From Bacteroidia bacterium (GTDB lineage: Bacteria; Bacteroidota; Bacteroidia; Flavobacteriales_E; Vicingaceae): 54,403 nucleotides of DNA. The notes beneath the pieces were generated by a model. It did no database searches. It was not told where the DNA came from and saw only the letters and a program-made list of their open reading frames with translations. Below, piece after piece: positions 1-9,163 of the stretch (the first letter of the stretch is position 1; each line of letters opens with the position of its first letter). The stretch lies in contig JAUHYR010000007.1 in assembly GCA_030426475.1 (NCBI GenBank), positions 1-54,403 of the forward strand. Direction: 5' to 3'. The position numbers were made by a program, and so were the translations under genes.

Positions 1-181
1 TAGTTTTTCAACTCCACATCAGGAGGCTAAGTTTAATCCTTCGGAGCGGTTAATGGGAATGAAACAAAATGAATGGCAGGAGCTAACAGCAGAGGTCTTT
101 AATGAGCTATTCAAACACTCTCCGGTGAAGCGTACTAAATTTTCGGGACTAAAAAGAAATATTGAGTTTCTGAAAGATTAA
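1..181 (+). CDS. queG: Epoxyqueuosine reductase QueG, C-terminal fragment
   Basis: The reading frame entering the window at base 2 and ending at TAA 179-181 encodes about 59 residues. They match the C-terminal tail of tRNA epoxyqueuosine(34) reductase: a TPHQEAKFNPSERL stretch, then W-Q-E-L-T-E-V-F and the VKRTKFSGLKRNIEFL block. QueG is a cytoplasmic cobalamin and iron-sulfur enzyme that performs the last step of queuosine synthesis in tRNA. The catalytic and cluster-binding parts lie upstream of the window, so the call rests on the tail alone. Its stop codon overlaps the stop of the convergent small gene by two bases. Confidence 0.75.
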   Translation, partial: SFSTPHQEAKFNPSERLMGMKQNEWQELTAEVFNELFKHSPVKRTKFSGLKRNIEFLKD

Positions 182-363
182 GAAAACACCTCTACAATTA
201 CGTCCTGATATTGTACAAAGGTAGCCAAGCACCATGCTTTAAATAACATGTGTTCATCGCTCTTTAACCAGCGCTTAGCTTTTATTAATTCTTTCTTGAA
301 TAAACTCTTATCGAAACTTACTTTTAAAAGTATTTGTTTTGAAAACTCTAACATATCTCTCAC
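178..363 (-). CDS. Small conserved-looking protein of unknown function (61 aa)
   Basis: This is a 61-residue soluble, lysine-rich protein with no signal peptide or membrane segment. Its core reads L-E-F-S-K-Q-I-L-L-K-V-S-F-D, followed by KELIKAKRWLKSDE. I recognise no domain, though the pattern resembles a short conserved hypothetical protein of Bacteroidota (memory, not a search). A good promoter (TTG 410-412, 20-base spacer, TACTTTAG 382-389 on the minus strand) lies just upstream of the ATG, which supports a real gene. An internal Met at codon 4 is an alternative start. The 209 bases behind it (364-572) hold only this promoter and AT-rich sequence. Confidence 0.55.
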   Translation of the reverse strand: MRDMLEFSKQILLKVSFDKSLFKKELIKAKRWLKSDEHMLFKAWCLATFVQYQDVIVEVFS

Positions 364-381
364 TTTTAAAATTAACAGACA

Positions 382-412
382 CTAAAGTATAAAATTCTTC
401 GGTTCAAGTCAA
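382..412 (-). promoter_or_regulatory. Bacteroidota-type promoter of the 61-aa gene
   Basis: On the minus strand, TTG (410-412) is followed after 20 bases by TACTTTAG (382-389), seven of eight matches to the TAnnTTTG -7 box. Transcription would start about 10-15 bases before the ATG at 363. Confidence 0.45.
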
Positions 413-572
413 TTTTTTACCCGACAAATTTATATATCTGCCCGATGAAAATCGTTTAATAACTTTTTAGGCAGAAATGAAACCTATTTATAAATGATTG
501 AAATACAATAATATTTATACTAAAAGTAGAGGCTAAATAAGCCTAATAAGCTTGGGTAAAAAATGTTAATAA

Positions 573-3500
573 CTACTTTGTCAGTAAGCGGAAATTCTTT
601 GATTGAGTGTCTGCTTTTAGGATTACCTGATAGCTGCCTTCGGCAATGTTTTCAGGAAGTAAAAAGCTTAATGAATTGCCACTAACCTCATGGTTGGATT
701 GATATACCTGTTTTCCATTAATATCTATTATTTCAATACTTGCCGTAGAAACAACTTCTTCAAACGAAAGATTAATCATTCCCCCTCTTTTTGCAGGGTT
801 AGGGAAAAGATTGATTTCTGACGTTATATTCTGAATAGAAACAGCGGTTAAATCATTTATTACTTCAATAGGTTGTTTTAAGGTAGATTGGCAGTCTTGA
901 TTGCTTGCAGTTAATGCTACATTATATACCCCTTGCGATAGATAGTAATGGGTAGGGCTTTGTTGATTGGATGAATTACCGTCACCAAAGTTCCAGTTAT
1001 ATGTACTTGCATTAACAGATTGATTAATGAAATCTACTTTTCCCCCATCAGATAGTTTTACTTTTATAGGAGATTGAAATTTAGCTATAACTCCATTATT
1101 GGGCTGAATAGTAAAGTTTTTAGTGGTTTTACCGCATAAGCCATTACCGGTAATTTCTACACTATATTTTCCCTCTTTAAGGTTTAGAATAGAATCGGAA
1201 GAGTTAGGTGAGGTAAATGTTTTAAGTATTTTTCCACTATTATCTTTCCAGATGTATGTCCAAGGGCCTGTTCCCATAGCCGAAACAGTAGCTTTTCCGT
1301 CATTGCTGTATTCACAAGAAGAATTGATTACCACTACTTCTGAAATTCCGCTAAAGTGAATATAGAATCGATTATTTATGGTTCCAAAGTTAGAAGAGAA
1401 CGAATAGTTTTTAGCTACTTTCAGGTCAATAAATTTGTTGGTTTGTTTATCTTCTAAATACACACATTCAATATCATCCAGAGCAGGTAAGTTGTCAAAA
1501 TCAAACACATAATTTCCTGTTTGTTTTAATGTAAGAACAAGAGGGAAAGAAGTTGGCTTTTTGGGATTAAAAGCGTGTACGGAAAGTTCCTTGTTGTCGG
1601 TAGAAAGTGCTGAAATGGAAGGAACGGAATTATTAGGCCCAAATACTTTATGGGCATCAAAGCTTCCTTCAAATTTTGTGGTAGCTTGTTCATTAAAAGC
1701 AAATGTAACCTGGTCGGTATAGTTATTTAGTGTATTGGTTAAGTTAATTCTGTAGGGTTGTGCCGTAACCATTTTTACAAAAGACATATCGGTATTGTCT
1801 TTTACGCCTTCTCTAATAGTAAGGGAAGGGGAAGCGGCATTTGCTTTTACCCAAAATGCTTGAGAGGAAGCAATAAATTTAGACCCGCCATTGTTCCCAA
1901 TTCCTGCAACGTACGAGCGATATTGCTGTAAATCCGGGTCCCAAATATAAATGGCATTATCCAGTCTTACTTTTGTCCAGGTGGCATCATCCCAATCAAT
2001 AGTGGAAGGGTAAGGGTTTCCTATCATATTCCAGCCATCATCGGCTATTGAGCCTGAATTAGTATAGCTTACTGGAATATTAATGTTAAACTTATTTATT
2101 GGACCGGCAACATCAATTGTAAATGGTTGTGTGCCGGTAATAGTATCGCCACACCATACCCAAAAACCTTTTCCAACACCTAAAGGAAATAGGTTAGATG
2201 GTACAGGGGTATAACCATTGTTCCACAAACCACTAATGGCTTCATTATAGGTATAGATAGATGGCCATGGGTTTAAAGGAGTTGGCCAAAGTGGCCAAAG
2301 TGAACCCAGATATCCTGAAGTAATAAAATTATCTTGCCAGTCATTGATGGTTGCGCCCGAAACAGGAGAGGATAAAAAGCGCCAGTTGGTCGCTCCGGCA
2401 TCAATGTATCGCTGCATTACTATACTTCCCGTAAAGTCGCCATTTCCCTTTATTTCTGCTATAGACGCAGTTCCGTTCGCATCAGATATGAGGGTTAAAA
2501 GATTATTTGACCTTACAGTTCCATTATCTATAGTTAGCACTCCTTTTTGATTGAAACCGGCACCAAATAATTCCACTCCCTCTAAATTATTTACTCCCCA
2601 ATGATAAAACTCTTGTAGGCTGTTTGCTGTTATTCTTTGAGCGCCACAGGAGCTAATAAAGTTTACTGTGCTATTGTTTGCTATAAATGTGCCCAGATTT
2701 TCCCAATTTCCGGTAAGTGTAATGTTGTTATTTCCGGCAATTTCCAGAGATGCGCCTGCTTCAATCTTTAGGTTTCTTGTAAACAATCCGGAAGTATTAA
2801 TAATGGGGTAATTAGCTAGTCCACCCGGAATAATAGCATCTGTAGATGAATTTGGAACTCCATTTGTCCAATTAGAAGCGGTGTTCCAATTGGTGGTGTT
2901 TCCTATCCATGTGGTAGAAACTGAACCGTCCCCTACAAAAAAGAAGCTATCTGTTCCGAAAGTAAAATAATCACCATCATTAAAATTAACTGCATCAAAA
3001 GTAAATACACTTCCTACAACTGAGTTAGCGTTTATTATAGTGGCGTTAGAGAAATTACCATCGTTATCTACTAATAATTTGATGTTTGGAGGAGTTCCGC
3101 TATACAAACTACTTAAATCAAAAGAGACAGTTACTTTTCCTAAATTTCCGGTATCGTCAACTCTCCATGTTCTTTGAACACGAGATTTTAGTGAAGGAGG
3201 AACATTAGTGGAGCTACACATAGAGGCATTGTCATGCCCCCAAAACATAGATTTATTGTTCCCAAAGCCAAGTATGCTTCTAATTCTTAAAATTGTGTTT
3301 CCTTGTGAGTCGTCATGTTTAACAGTATTGGATAGCTTCCAAATTCCACACACATCATGATAATGCCCGGTAGATTCGTAAGCATACCTGTCATTAGAAA
3401 TAGGTAAATTATACTTAGAACTTAAATAATTTTCAATGATATACATTTGGGCATCATTCAATTGCCCGTTGAAATAGAACATTTCTGCAACATCTCCTCT

Positions 3501-4112
3501 ATATCCACCATAAGTAGAACTTCCTCCAAAGCTAAACGTGTTTAACCAGCTAGGGCAATATCCTGAGTTTGCAGAAGCTCTTAGAACACCATCAGTTCTA
3601 ATTTCCGTTCTATTAGGTAAATGCCTTACTGTAGAAATTTCCCATTGGTTATTGGGGTGCAATGTAGGAACGCTACCCCATGTGCAGTTAGGGGCAACAT
3701 GTGTCCTATTCTGATAATTAGGCCAATAACCTCCATGTGTTCCAACGGTTCCCCAAATAGGTATAAGTGCTTGGTTCATTCCTTCAAATACTGATATTAC
3801 CGTAAAATTGGTGCTAGGGACATTAAATAAGTTTTGATATGGACCTACTGAAGAAAAATCAACAGTTGGCATATTATTAATAGCACTTACGGAAGAGTTG
3901 TACCCAGGATTGACTCCGGTTGGATTATTAGCATTACCACTTAAATCATTCCAGGAAGTTACATTGGTTCCATTATTGATTAATTCCCGGTCAGCTCGGA
4001 CCCATATTAAATTGGTTGAAGCATTGCCAACACCACCCGGTCCCGTTTGTGAATATATATACCCTATAAAGAAGGAGAGAAAAAAAGAAAGTAGGTATTT
4101 ATACTTAATCAT
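573..4112 (-). CDS. Secreted multidomain protein with LamG-like, PKD and type IX sorting domains
   Basis: This 1179-residue exported protein starts with a signal peptide (MIKYKYLLSFFLSFFIGYIYS, cleavage near residue 22). A concanavalin/LamG-like region follows (about 30-240, beginning NLIWVRADRE), then a Cys-containing region around 250-390 and a TTWIGNTTNWNTASNW-type segment near 400-440. Further on are a cargo-type middle region (RFLSSPV near 575) and a PKD domain (about 1020-1095, YNWNFGDG). The C-terminal 80 residues (LFPNPAKRGG to the final FRLLTK) form a type A type IX sorting domain. It is expected to be exported by Sec, moved across the outer membrane by the Gld/Por machine encoded later in the window, and anchored or released there. 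Its function beyond surface display or adhesion is not visible. Its promoter and start are embedded in three copies of a 16-mer. Confidence 0.85.
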   Translation of the reverse strand: MIKYKYLLSFFLSFFIGYIYSQTGPGGVGNASTNLIWVRADRELINNGTNVTSWNDLSGNANNPTGVNPGYNSSVSAINNMPTVDFSSVGPYQNLFNVPSTNFTVISVFEGMNQALIPIWGTVGTHGGYWPNYQNRTHVAPNCTWGSVPTLHPNNQWEISTVRHLPNRTEIRTDGVLRASANSGYCPSWLNTFSFGGSSTYGGYRGDVAEMFYFNGQLNDAQMYIIENYLSSKYNLPISNDRYAYESTGHYHDVCGIWKLSNTVKHDDSQGNTILRIRSILGFGNNKSMFWGHDNASMCSSTNVPPSLKSRVQRTWRVDDTGNLGKVTVSFDLSSLYSGTPPNIKLLVDNDGNFSNATIINANSVVGSVFTFDAVNFNDGDYFTFGTDSFFFVGDGSVSTTWIGNTTNWNTASNWTNGVPNSSTDAIIPGGLANYPIINTSGLFTRNLKIEAGASLEIAGNNNITLTGNWENLGTFIANNSTVNFISSCGAQRITANSLQEFYHWGVNNLEGVELFGAGFNQKGVLTIDNGTVRSNNLLTLISDANGTASIAEIKGNGDFTGSIVMQRYIDAGATNWRFLSSPVSGATINDWQDNFITSGYLGSLWPLWPTPLNPWPSIYTYNEAISGLWNNGYTPVPSNLFPLGVGKGFWVWCGDTITGTQPFTIDVAGPINKFNINIPVSYTNSGSIADDGWNMIGNPYPSTIDWDDATWTKVRLDNAIYIWDPDLQQYRSYVAGIGNNGGSKFIASSQAFWVKANAASPSLTIREGVKDNTDMSFVKMVTAQPYRINLTNTLNNYTDQVTFAFNEQATTKFEGSFDAHKVFGPNNSVPSISALSTDNKELSVHAFNPKKPTSFPLVLTLKQTGNYVFDFDNLPALDDIECVYLEDKQTNKFIDLKVAKNYSFSSNFGTINNRFYIHFSGISEVVVINSSCEYSNDGKATVSAMGTGPWTYIWKDNSGKILKTFTSPNSSDSILNLKEGKYSVEITGNGLCGKTTKNFTIQPNNGVIAKFQSPIKVKLSDGGKVDFINQSVNASTYNWNFGDGNSSNQQSPTHYYLSQGVYNVALTASNQDCQSTLKQPIEVINDLTAVSIQNITSEINLFPNPAKRGGMINLSFEEVVSTASIEIIDINGKQVYQSNHEVSGNSLSFLLPENIAEGSYQVILKADTQSKNFRLLTK

Positions 4113-4165
4113 TAAATAGGTATTTATACTTAAAAAGAAACATCAAAACTAAGTATAAATACCTA
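4092..4165. repeat. Three perfect copies of a 16-bp dyad-like site around promoter and start codon
   Basis: TAGGTATTTATACTTA occurs at 4092-4107 and 4117-4132, and its exact reverse complement at 4150-4165. The 16-mer is itself an imperfect palindrome: the halves agree at 6 of 8 positions, with GTAT/ATAC as the core. For the minus-strand gene, one copy lies between the -33 and -7 boxes, one in the 5' leader and one in codons 2-7. The last two copies (4117-4132 and 4150-4165) could also form a 16-bp hairpin with a 17-base loop. It could be an operator set or an RNA structure. Confidence 0.8.
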
Positions 4166-4175
4166 ATATGTCCAA
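4144..4175 (-). promoter_or_regulatory. Promoter of the 1179-aa cargo gene
   Basis: On the minus strand TTG (4173-4175) is followed by a 21-base spacer and TAGTTTTG (4144-4151), a perfect TAnnTTTG -7 box. The predicted start of transcription is near 4137, about 25 bases before the ATG at 4110-4112. One 16-mer copy fills most of the spacer. Confidence 0.6.
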
Positions 4176-4215
4176 AAAATTAGACGAATTAGTGTAAAGC
4201 TAAGATGAGTGAAGA

Positions 4216-5004
4216 TTACTTTTTGATAAAGGCAAAGTATATTCCCAGTAAAACAAAGGGAATACTAAGTAACTGACCTGTATTTAATGGAATGGCCATG
4301 TCGTACATTTCCTGATTTTCTTTTACAAACTCTATTAAAAAACGAAAAGTAAAAATGAGTATTAGGAACCAGCCAAATGTAGCACCTGTTTTCTGTAAAG
4401 TATTCTTTTTAAAGATAAGGAAGAATAATGCTAAAAAGCTAATGACATAACATATGGCCTCATATAGTTGAGCCGGATGTCTTGGAATTAAATCAGGGTT
4501 TTCAAAAGTAGGATGTCCATGAAAAATAAATGCCCAAGGAAGGTTAGAAGGATTACCCACTATTTCGTGATTCATTAAGTTGCCTAAACGAATTAAAATA
4601 CCTGCAAATGCAATTGGCATTACAATCCTGTCTAATATCCACAATACATTTTTTTTAATGACAAACTTTGAAAAAATAAACATAGCCAAAATAATTCCTA
4701 TTGCCCCTCCATGACTAGCCAATCCGCCTTTCCACACCATTGGAATTTCGCTAAGGTGATTTTTGTAATACGGCCAATCGTAAAAGAAAACATGTCCGAG
4801 CCTGGCGCCTACAACTGTTCCTATTACCATATAAATTAATATACTATCCGTCCATTCGGTAGATTCTCCTTCTTTTCGTAAGGTGTATTTCAGTAATTGA
4901 AAACCGATAAAAAATCCTGTAGCAAACAACAAACCGTACCATCTTATGGTAAGTGGTTCTGAAATTAAGTCAGGATTTACTGTCCAGTGGATGAATTCAA
5001 GCAT
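4216..5004 (-). CDS. lgt: Prolipoprotein diacylglyceryl transferase
   Basis: Lgt transfers diacylglycerol from phosphatidylglycerol to the lipobox cysteine of prolipoproteins in the inner membrane. The 262-residue protein has the family's multi-helix layout. It carries the IRWYGLLFATGF start, GGLASHGGAIG near residue 93, the signature RLGNLMNHEIVG near 138 and RHPAQLYEA near 175. Length is normal. The ATG overlaps the stop of the upstream Fur-family gene by one base (TAATG), so translation is probably coupled. It is the last gene of the pepA-pdxA-trhO-fur run. Several lipoproteins in the window (GldK, LptE, the hydrolase at 24389) are expected substrates. Confidence 0.95.
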   Translation of the reverse strand: MLEFIHWTVNPDLISEPLTIRWYGLLFATGFFIGFQLLKYTLRKEGESTEWTDSILIYMVIGTVVGARLGHVFFYDWPYYKNHLSEIPMVWKGGLASHGGAIGIILAMFIFSKFVIKKNVLWILDRIVMPIAFAGILIRLGNLMNHEIVGNPSNLPWAFIFHGHPTFENPDLIPRHPAQLYEAICYVISFLALFFLIFKKNTLQKTGATFGWFLILIFTFRFLIEFVKENQEMYDMAIPLNTGQLLSIPFVLLGIYFAFIKK

Positions 5005-5477
5005 TAGTTTTGACTGGTTTTATTTATAGCGTCCTGACATTTTTTACAATACCCTAAAAAATTTAGTGAGTGAGATTGTACTTTAAATCCATAAATTTCT
5101 TCTACCGTTTTTTGAATATGCTGAATTCTTGGGTCGCAAAATTCAACTACATCTCTACATTTTTTACAAATGGCATGGTCATGCTGACCAAATTCATAGG
5201 ATTGTTCAAACTGGGAAGTGTTGTCATTGAAAAGATGTTTGGTAACCAAGCTACATTCCATTAATAAATCTAGCGTGTTGTAAATGGTAGCCCTACTTAC
5301 ACGGTATTTTTTTTCTTTCATGATGACGTAAAGATTTTCTACATCAAAATGTCTTTTTCGTGAATAAATTTCATCTAAGATAGCAAAGCGCTCAGGTGTT
5401 TTTCGGTACTGATGTTTTTCTAAAAATTCAGTAAAAATTTGTTTAACCTTTGTTCTTATTGTAGTGCTATCTTCCAT
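5004..5477 (-). CDS. Fur-family metal or peroxide-responsive regulator
   Basis: This 157-residue DNA-binding repressor has the Fur fold: an N-terminal winged helix (residues about 15-95, with [14 protein letters not shown] and the recognition helix region [13 protein letters not shown]) and a dimerisation domain. The metal-site elements are [10 protein letters not shown] and GYCKKCQD, so both structural zinc CxxC pairs are present. Whether it is Fur, PerR or Zur cannot be settled by reading. It sits one base after trhO and overlaps lgt by one base, in a clear operon. No Fur-type box was recognised nearby. Confidence 0.9.
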   Translation of the reverse strand: MEDSTTIRTKVKQIFTEFLEKHQYRKTPERFAILDEIYSRKRHFDVENLYVIMKEKKYRVSRATIYNTLDLLMECSLVTKHLFNDNTSQFEQSYEFGQHDHAICKKCRDVVEFCDPRIQHIQKTVEEIYGFKVQSHSLNFLGYCKKCQDAINKTSQN

Positions 5478-5478
5478 C

Positions 5479-6510
5479 TTAATTTATTTGATATCTCTGC
5501 TTTACTGCTCTTCCTTTCTTAAATATCATTTGGCCTTTGTCAATTCCTTTTCTCAACTCTTTTTGTTTTTCCAAAGGTAATTTAATTATATCATTACACT
5601 CTTGCGAACAGCACCCTTCATATTTTTCAGCACACTTTTTACACTGAATAAAAAGTAAGTGGCACCCTTCATTTTTACAATTGGTGTGGTCGTCACAAGG
5701 CTCTCCACATTGATGGCATGAGGCAATAACGTCTTCAGAAATTCTTTCGCCTAATCGCTCATCAAAAACAAAGTTTTTTCCAACAAATTTATTTTCAAGC
5801 CCTTTGTTTTTTACTTGTCGGGCGTACTCTATTATGCCACCTTCTAACTGATAAACATTTGGATAGCCTTTGTGTTTAAAATAAGCACTGGCTTTTTCGC
5901 AACGAATTCCACCTGTGCAATACATGACAATATGCTTATCTTCTTTTCCTTTAATGATTTCTTCTACCACAGGTAATTCTTCTCTAAACGAATCCACATC
6001 GGGTAAAATAGCGCCTTTAAAATGCCCTACTTCTGACTCGTAATGATTACGCATGTCAATTAATATAGTATCTTCTTTTGAAGTAAGTTCATTAAATTCT
6101 TCGGCTTTTAAGTGTTTCCCGCAATTAGTTACATCAAATTCTTTATCGTTTAATCCGTCCGCAACAATTTTGTGGCGCACTTTTATAACTAATTTGATGA
6201 ATGATTTCCCATTGTCATCAATGGCATAATTCAATCGAATTCCGTTTAAAAAAGAGATGTCGTCTAGCTTTTGTTTGAATTCGTGAAGGTTTTCATTGAG
6301 CACAGAAATTTGTGCGTTAATGCCTTCATGGGCTAAATAAATTCTGCCTAAAACACCCACTTCCGAAAAGTGAATAAATAGGTAATCTCTAAATAAATCA
6401 GGGTTTTTAATTTGGTGGTACTTGTAAAAAGAAATAGTCGTTCTTTCTTTTGGACTGTTTAGAACTTTTTCTCTCAGTACCTTTTTATCTATTCTGTTAT
6501 ATAGTTGCAT
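5479..6510 (-). CDS. trhO: tRNA uridine(34) hydroxylase TrhO (rhodanese family)
   Basis: TrhO (YceA family) hydroxylates U34 of tRNA as part of 5-carboxymethoxyuridine formation. The 343-residue protein has the acylphosphatase-like N-terminal domain and a central rhodanese domain with catalytic Cys in [16 protein letters not shown] (near residue 195-210). A Cys-rich C-terminal region follows ([25 protein letters not shown]), probably a zinc site. Length is typical for Bacteroidota. A TAACTTTG -7 box lies at 6554-6561 on the minus strand, but no TTG stands at the right distance. It may have its own weak promoter within the pdxA-trhO gap. Confidence 0.9.
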   Translation of the reverse strand: MQLYNRIDKKVLREKVLNSPKERTTISFYKYHQIKNPDLFRDYLFIHFSEVGVLGRIYLAHEGINAQISVLNENLHEFKQKLDDISFLNGIRLNYAIDDNGKSFIKLVIKVRHKIVADGLNDKEFDVTNCGKHLKAEEFNELTSKEDTILIDMRNHYESEVGHFKGAILPDVDSFREELPVVEEIIKGKEDKHIVMYCTGGIRCEKASAYFKHKGYPNVYQLEGGIIEYARQVKNKGLENKFVGKNFVFDERLGERISEDVIASCHQCGEPCDDHTNCKNEGCHLLFIQCKKCAEKYEGCCSQECNDIIKLPLEKQKELRKGIDKGQMIFKKGRAVKQRYQIN

Positions 6511-6573
6511 GCTATATGAAGTTTAGAGTTATTGGTTACTAATTAATGGTGTGCAAAGTTAGTAATTTTAGCG

Positions 6574-7623
6574 TTACTCCTTTTTAGAAACAGGTAATGG
6601 GTTTGCTATTGCTTCCAAATGATTTTTTCTGTTTTTAAATGCATCACAGGCAGCGTAGATGGCATTTCGAAATGAAGTTTCATCAGCTTCGCCTTTTCCG
6701 GCAATATTGTAAGCCGTGCCATGCGCAGGGCTTGTTCTGATAAATGATAAGTTCCCGGTATAATTTACACCTCTGCCTTCTGCCAACAACTTAAATGGAA
6801 TCAATCCTTGGTCGTGATACATGGCTAGTATTACATCAAACTTAGTGTATTCATCATAAGAGAAAAATCCGTCAGCAGGATATGGGCCAAATACCACCAT
6901 ACCGGAATTTTTTGCTTCACGGATTGCTCTTTCCAATTCATCTTTTTCTTCTGTTCCTAAAAGTCCGCCATCACCCGCATGTGGGTTTAAACCCAGTACT
7001 GCAATTTTTGGTTTTTCAATGGCAAAATCCTGAATTAAGCATCTGTTAATGGCTGCAATTTTTTTGAAAACGACATCTGAATTAATCTTTTTAGCTACAT
7101 CTTTTAACGGAATATGTCCCGTAACTACAGCCACTTTTATGTTGTCGTGAATCATCAACATTACCGCTTCGTCTTTATCTCCTGACTTTGATGCTAAATA
7201 TTCTGTATGTCCCGGAAATTCAAAGTCTTTAGACTGAATGGTTTTTTTGTCGATAGGTGCCGTAACCAATACATCAATTTTTTTATCGATTAAATCTTGT
7301 GTAGCAGCTTCCAATGATTGAAAAGCAAAGCTTCCGGCATTATTGGTAGGTTGACCTAAATCAATTTTTATTTCTTCATCAGAAATGCTGATTAGGTTGT
7401 TTTTTCTGTGGTGCGCTTCTTCGGCTGACTTAACAATATTAAAATTAAAGTCATTCATATTGATGGCTTTTCTGTGATAGGAAGCTACCTTAGAAGACCC
7501 ATAAACAATAGGCGTACAAATTTCATTAATTAAGTTGTCTGCCAATGATTTTATAATGATTTCCATTCCTATTCCGTTTACATCGCCAACGGAAATTCCC
7601 ACTCTTATTTTTTCTTCACTCAT
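6574..7623 (-). CDS. pdxA: 4-hydroxythreonine-4-phosphate dehydrogenase
   Basis: PdxA oxidises 4-phosphohydroxy-L-threonine in the DXP-dependent pyridoxal phosphate pathway. The 349-residue protein shows the IRVGISVGDVNGIGMEII start and the metal-binding histidines in FPGHTEYLA, NPHAGDGG and MYHDQGLIPFK. The substrate loop SPAHGTAYNIAGKG is also present. Length is slightly above the usual ~330. It follows pepA by 20 bases and precedes trhO by 63 bases on the same strand. No other pdx gene is in the window. Confidence 0.95.
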   Translation of the reverse strand: MSEEKIRVGISVGDVNGIGMEIIIKSLADNLINEICTPIVYGSSKVASYHRKAINMNDFNFNIVKSAEEAHHRKNNLISISDEEIKIDLGQPTNNAGSFAFQSLEAATQDLIDKKIDVLVTAPIDKKTIQSKDFEFPGHTEYLASKSGDKDEAVMLMIHDNIKVAVVTGHIPLKDVAKKINSDVVFKKIAAINRCLIQDFAIEKPKIAVLGLNPHAGDGGLLGTEEKDELERAIREAKNSGMVVFGPYPADGFFSYDEYTKFDVILAMYHDQGLIPFKLLAEGRGVNYTGNLSFIRTSPAHGTAYNIAGKGEADETSFRNAIYAACDAFKNRKNHLEAIANPLPVSKKE

Positions 7624-7643
7624 CTGAAAATACTTTTTAAAAA

Positions 7644-9062
7644 CTACTTAGCGTAGTTCGTTTTAATAAAATGGTATAATAATCTAACGCCAACGCCTGT
7701 GCCGCCAACTGTTCGGTAAGCTTCCGCTTTATCTAAAAACGAAGGTCCGGCAATGTCTAAATGTATCCAAGAGTAATCGGTAAAGTGTTGTAAAAATTTA
7801 CCTGCTGTAATAGCACCTGCCGTTGGTCCACCCAAGTTGGTAATGTCTGCAATAGTAGATTTTAGTTGGTCGCCATACTCATCCCAGAAAGGCATTTCTG
7901 CAATTCTTTCATAGGTTTCGTTACCTGAAGCTTTCAGTTTTGCCACTGTTTTTTCATCTGCTGTTCCCATAGCTACTACTCCGTGTGTGCCAATTGCTCT
8001 TACGGCAGCACCTGTTAACGTAGCTAAGTCAATTACTAATTGTGGCTTGTATTTTTGAGCATAACTTAATGCGTCTGCTAAAATCATTCTTCCTTCGGCA
8101 TCGGTGTTTAATACTTCTACCGTTTTGCCATTGTGCATTTTTATGACATCACCCGCAGCATAAGCATTTTTTCCGGGACGGTTATCGGTTGCAGGAATTA
8201 AACCAATTACATGAACAGGAAGTTTATTGGAAGCAATAGCATCTATGGTTCCTACTACCGCTGCCGCACCTGCCATATCGCATTTCATGGTTTTCATGCT
8301 GCCGCCTGTTTTAATGTCTAGCCCGCCAGTATCATAAACAACACCTTTACCAACCAAGATAATCGGCTTTTTGTTTTTGGCATTTTTGGGTTTCCACTCT
8401 AAAATATTAAAAGTAGGAGGGTCAATGCTTCCCTGATTAACGGCAAGCAATCCGCCCATTTTTAAAGATTCTATTTTCTTTTTGTCAAACACTTCAACTT
8501 TAAAGCCTGAGTTTTTTCCAATCTTTTTTATTTCCTCAGAAAGTTGAGGTGCGCTTAAATAAGATACGGGCTCGTTTACTAGGTCTCTGGAAACACAGGT
8601 GGAATTGGCTACTCTAATCACTTCTTCTTGAGCGGCATCCATTTTCCCTACTACAGAAATTGTTTTTAAGGTGTATGCTCTTTTTTTGTCGGTAAAATAT
8701 TTTGAGAATTGATAGTTTGCCAATAAAGTTCCTTCCAAATAATTCAATAGGCTGTCTTTTCCTTTAGAGGTGCTGATTAATTCTGCCTCTACTGCTTTAT
8801 CAGCATTTAATGCATTAATGGTTTTAGCAGCTTGCTTTCTCCATGCTTCAGCGGTTAGATGAGCCTGGTCTTTCTTCTCAACCACTTCCACAAAAATGGA
8901 AACACCTTCTTTCATTAGTTGGCAATTTCCTTTTTTTGTTTTTAAATAGGTGATTTCTTTTTTACTTAGTGATAAAACTTTTTGAGCGTCTTCGGGTTTA
9001 TCGCATAGTATAATAATGGAGTGATTACTGCTTAGTTTTGAAATATAATTTATGTTCATCAT
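7644..9062 (-). CDS. pepA: M17 leucyl aminopeptidase
   Basis: This is a cytoplasmic metallo-aminopeptidase releasing N-terminal residues from peptides. The 472-residue protein has the variable N-terminal domain (1-150) and the M17 catalytic domain. The two-metal site shows as VGKGVVYDTGGLDIKTGGSM, KCDMAGAAAVVG and the signature NTDAEGRMILADALSYA (usually NTDAEGRL). It begins with two adjacent Met codons; I keep the first, but the second is equally likely. It is the first gene of the minus-strand run. A possible promoter (TAACTTTA with TTG 23 bases upstream) is weak. Confidence 0.93.
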   Translation of the reverse strand: MMNINYISKLSSNHSIIILCDKPEDAQKVLSLSKKEITYLKTKKGNCQLMKEGVSIFVEVVEKKDQAHLTAEAWRKQAAKTINALNADKAVEAELISTSKGKDSLLNYLEGTLLANYQFSKYFTDKKRAYTLKTISVVGKMDAAQEEVIRVANSTCVSRDLVNEPVSYLSAPQLSEEIKKIGKNSGFKVEVFDKKKIESLKMGGLLAVNQGSIDPPTFNILEWKPKNAKNKKPIILVGKGVVYDTGGLDIKTGGSMKTMKCDMAGAAAVVGTIDAIASNKLPVHVIGLIPATDNRPGKNAYAAGDVIKMHNGKTVEVLNTDAEGRMILADALSYAQKYKPQLVIDLATLTGAAVRAIGTHGVVAMGTADEKTVAKLKASGNETYERIAEMPFWDEYGDQLKSTIADITNLGGPTAGAITAGKFLQHFTDYSWIHLDIAGPSFLDKAEAYRTVGGTGVGVRLLYHFIKTNYAK

Positions 9063-9163
9063 CGTTTTAATTGGAGCGTAAAGTTAACATATTTAGGAAT
9101 TAGTACGTACAAGTAAAATAAGTCGGACAAAATTGCGTATCTTTATTGACTTTTTGGATTTAA

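Noticed and set aside
531-545. Short inverted repeat AGGCT/AGCCT downstream of the large cargo gene as a terminator
   Set aside because: Only five base pairs and no T-run in the needed direction.
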